This document shows, one piece after another, positions 5,883 to 6,707 of a stretch of 6,707 bases of DNA (positions are counted from its first letter, which is position 1; each line of letters starts with the position of its first letter). The notes under the pieces were generated by a model, which was not told where the DNA came from, searched no databases, and saw nothing but the letters and a program-made list of their open reading frames with translations. Source of the DNA: Tissierellia bacterium (GTDB lineage: Bacteria > Bacillota > Clostridia > Tissierellales > Dethiosulfatibacteraceae); the NCBI GenBank assembly GCA_007116605.1, contig SKID01000364.1:1-6707 (forward strand). The letters are read 5' to 3'. The position numbers were made by a program, and so were the translations under genes.

Positions 5883-5913
5883 TGTAAACAGCTAATTAGT
5901 CTTTGGTTTACGA
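5882..5913 (+). promoter_or_regulatory. BirA operator 2 (covers the bioY transcription start)
   Basis: TTGTAAACA - 14 bases - GGTTTACGA, one mismatch in each half from the ideal TTGTAAACC/GGTTTACAA. The spacing is the same as in operator 1, and the two centres are 53 bp apart, close to five helical turns. It spans roughly -7 to +25 relative to the predicted start. Confidence 0.85.
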
Positions 5914-5959
5914 TATATATTGTATCATTAATACTATCATATGTTCAAGGAGTAAAAGT

Positions 5960-6514
5960 ATGACCTACCCAACACGAAACCTCATATTAACCGCTTTATT
6001 TGCTGCACTAACTTCTATAGGTGCTCTTATCATGATTCCTATTGGACCTGCTCCTATCACTCTCCAATTGCTATTTACCATTATGTCTGGGATTTTTCTT
6101 GGAGCAAAATACGGTGCCCTATCTCAAATACTCTATATGCTTATGGGATTAGCTGGATTGCCAGTATTTGCTGGTGGTACAGGTGGTTTTTCCTCTTTAT
6201 TCTCCCCTTCTTTCGGCTATATCATTGGATTTATCATCGCAGCTTTTGTGATTGGTAAATTATTAGAAAAGAAAACTAATCCCACCATCGGACAAATTGT
6301 CCTTGCTTGTGCCTTAGGCACTTTCATTATTTATGCTGTTGGTTATCCTTACTTGTATTTTGTGCTCAGTCGCGTTATGGGGGTTCCGGTGACATTTAGT
6401 GGCTTACTTAAGCCTGCTGTCCTTGTTTTTTTACCTGGTGATCTTTTAAAAATAGGGATTGCTTCTATCCTTGGGAAAAAAATTGTGCCTATTGTTAAAA
6501 CCGCAACGCGCTAG
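5960..6514 (+). CDS. bioY: BioY, biotin-specific S component of an ECF transporter
   Basis: 184 aa, normal for BioY, and very hydrophobic. Membrane segments lie near 8-28, 33-48, 50-70, 84-102, 112-136 and 150-172. Family signatures: GPAPITLQLLFTIMSGIFLG at 29-48, the GLPVFAGGTGGFSSLFSPSFGY region at 66-87 that forms much of the biotin pocket, and KPAVLVFLPGDLLKI at 151-165. It captures biotin at the cytoplasmic membrane, working with a shared EcfA/EcfA'/EcfT energising module that is not in this window; some solitary BioY proteins are reported to transport alone. Start: AAGGAG (5947-5952) lies 7 bases before the ATG at 5960. A longer frame would begin with TTG at 5903 inside BirA operator 2 and is rejected. 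Regulation by the adjacent birA product is strongly implied. No terminator with a U-tract follows; repeat units begin 15 bases after the stop. Confidence 0.96.
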   Translation: MTYPTRNLILTALFAALTSIGALIMIPIGPAPITLQLLFTIMSGIFLGAKYGALSQILYMLMGLAGLPVFAGGTGGFSSLFSPSFGYIIGFIIAAFVIGKLLEKKTNPTIGQIVLACALGTFIIYAVGYPYLYFVLSRVMGVPVTFSGLLKPAVLVFLPGDLLKIGIASILGKKIVPIVKTATR

Positions 6515-6528
6515 TTGTTACTTTTCAA

Positions 6529-6572
6529 GGATAAAACAGCATCTTTCTTGCTTAATACTTAGACCCTTTGCT
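6529..6572 (+). repeat. Intergenic repeat, forward copy after bioY
   Basis: Identical to 5275-5318 at 42 of 44 positions, in the same orientation 1254 bp downstream. Its right end CCTTTGCT is complementary to AGCAAAGG at the window end (6700-6707), so it can be the outer left arm of a nested hairpin. Confidence 0.88.
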
Positions 6573-6617
6573 GGGGACACAACTGCATCTTCGTTGCTTA
6601 GTATTGGATCCTTTGTT
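6573..6617 (+). repeat. Intergenic repeat, second forward copy after bioY
   Basis: GGGGACACAACTGCATC, then TTGCTTAGTATTGGATCC and TTTGTT. More diverged at the left end than the copy before it. Its right end TATTGGATCCTTTGTT (6602-6617) pairs at 15 of 16 positions with 6636-6651, around an 18-base loop. Confidence 0.78.
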
Positions 6618-6632
6618 ATGTCAACTTTTAAA

Positions 6633-6679
6633 GGAAACAAAGAATCCAATAATGCGCATCTCAGAAGCATGTTGCATCC
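6633..6679 (-). repeat. Intergenic repeat, inverted copy after bioY
   Basis: GGAAACAAAGAATCCAATAA, then TGCGCATCTCAGAAGC and ATGTTGCATCC. The same plan as inverted copy 1: purine-rich left end, AATGCGC core and GCATGTT..ATCC right end. It forms the inner right arm of the nested hairpin downstream of bioY. Confidence 0.8.
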
Positions 6680-6694
6680 TTTTTGACTAAAGGA

Positions 6695-6707
6695 AATGAA
6701 GCAAAGG
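6695..6707 (-). repeat. Start of a further inverted copy, cut by the window edge
   Basis: AATGAAGCAAAGG is identical over 13 bases to 5333-5345, the beginning of inverted copy 1. The rest lies beyond the window. Confidence 0.7.

Noticed and set aside
6459..6686. Plus-strand open frame overlapping the end of bioY and the following repeats
   Set aside because: Its first part is bioY read in another frame and the rest is repeat sequence; no ribosome site or family resemblance.

Overview
The window looks like chromosome from a low-GC, probably anaerobic Firmicute of the class Clostridia. The base composition is AT-rich, start sites carry AGGAG-type ribosome binding sites, a cobalamin riboswitch is present, and a BirA protein with an N-terminal helix-turn-helix sits beside a bioY gene preceded by TTGTAAACC/GGTTTACAA operators. 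The genus is not recognisable from the sequence alone.

Minus strand, read right to left (5085 to 210): one tightly packed operon, birA - tadA - cobQ/cbiP - cbiB - cobD. It encodes biotin-protein ligase/repressor, tRNA adenosine deaminase, cobyric acid synthase, cobinamide(-phosphate) synthase and L-threonine-phosphate decarboxylase. Each gene overlaps the next, by 14 bases and then by 4-base GTGA, ATGA and ATGA stop/start junctions, so translation is probably coupled. The three cobalamin genes serve consecutive or converging late steps: amidation of the corrin ring side chains, production of aminopropanol phosphate, and its attachment to the ring. After cobD comes a TTGACA promoter and then a nearly complete cobalamin riboswitch (140 to 1). 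It must control another gene beyond the left edge.

Plus strand (5829 to 6514): bioY, the biotin-binding membrane subunit of an ECF-type biotin transporter. Two BirA operators in tandem, 53 bp centre to centre, bracket a good sigma-A promoter (TTGACA-17-TATTAT). The regulator gene and its clearest target therefore lie head to head in the same window.

Between birA and bioY (about 5100-5828), and again directly after bioY (6529-6707), lies a family of repeat units of about 45-55 bp. They occur in both orientations. Forward copies (GGATAAAACAGCATC...CCTTTGCTT) come first and inverted copies (AAGCAAAGG...TGTTTTATCC) follow, giving nested imperfect hairpins on both sides of bioY. This repeat family is the least explained thing in the window.
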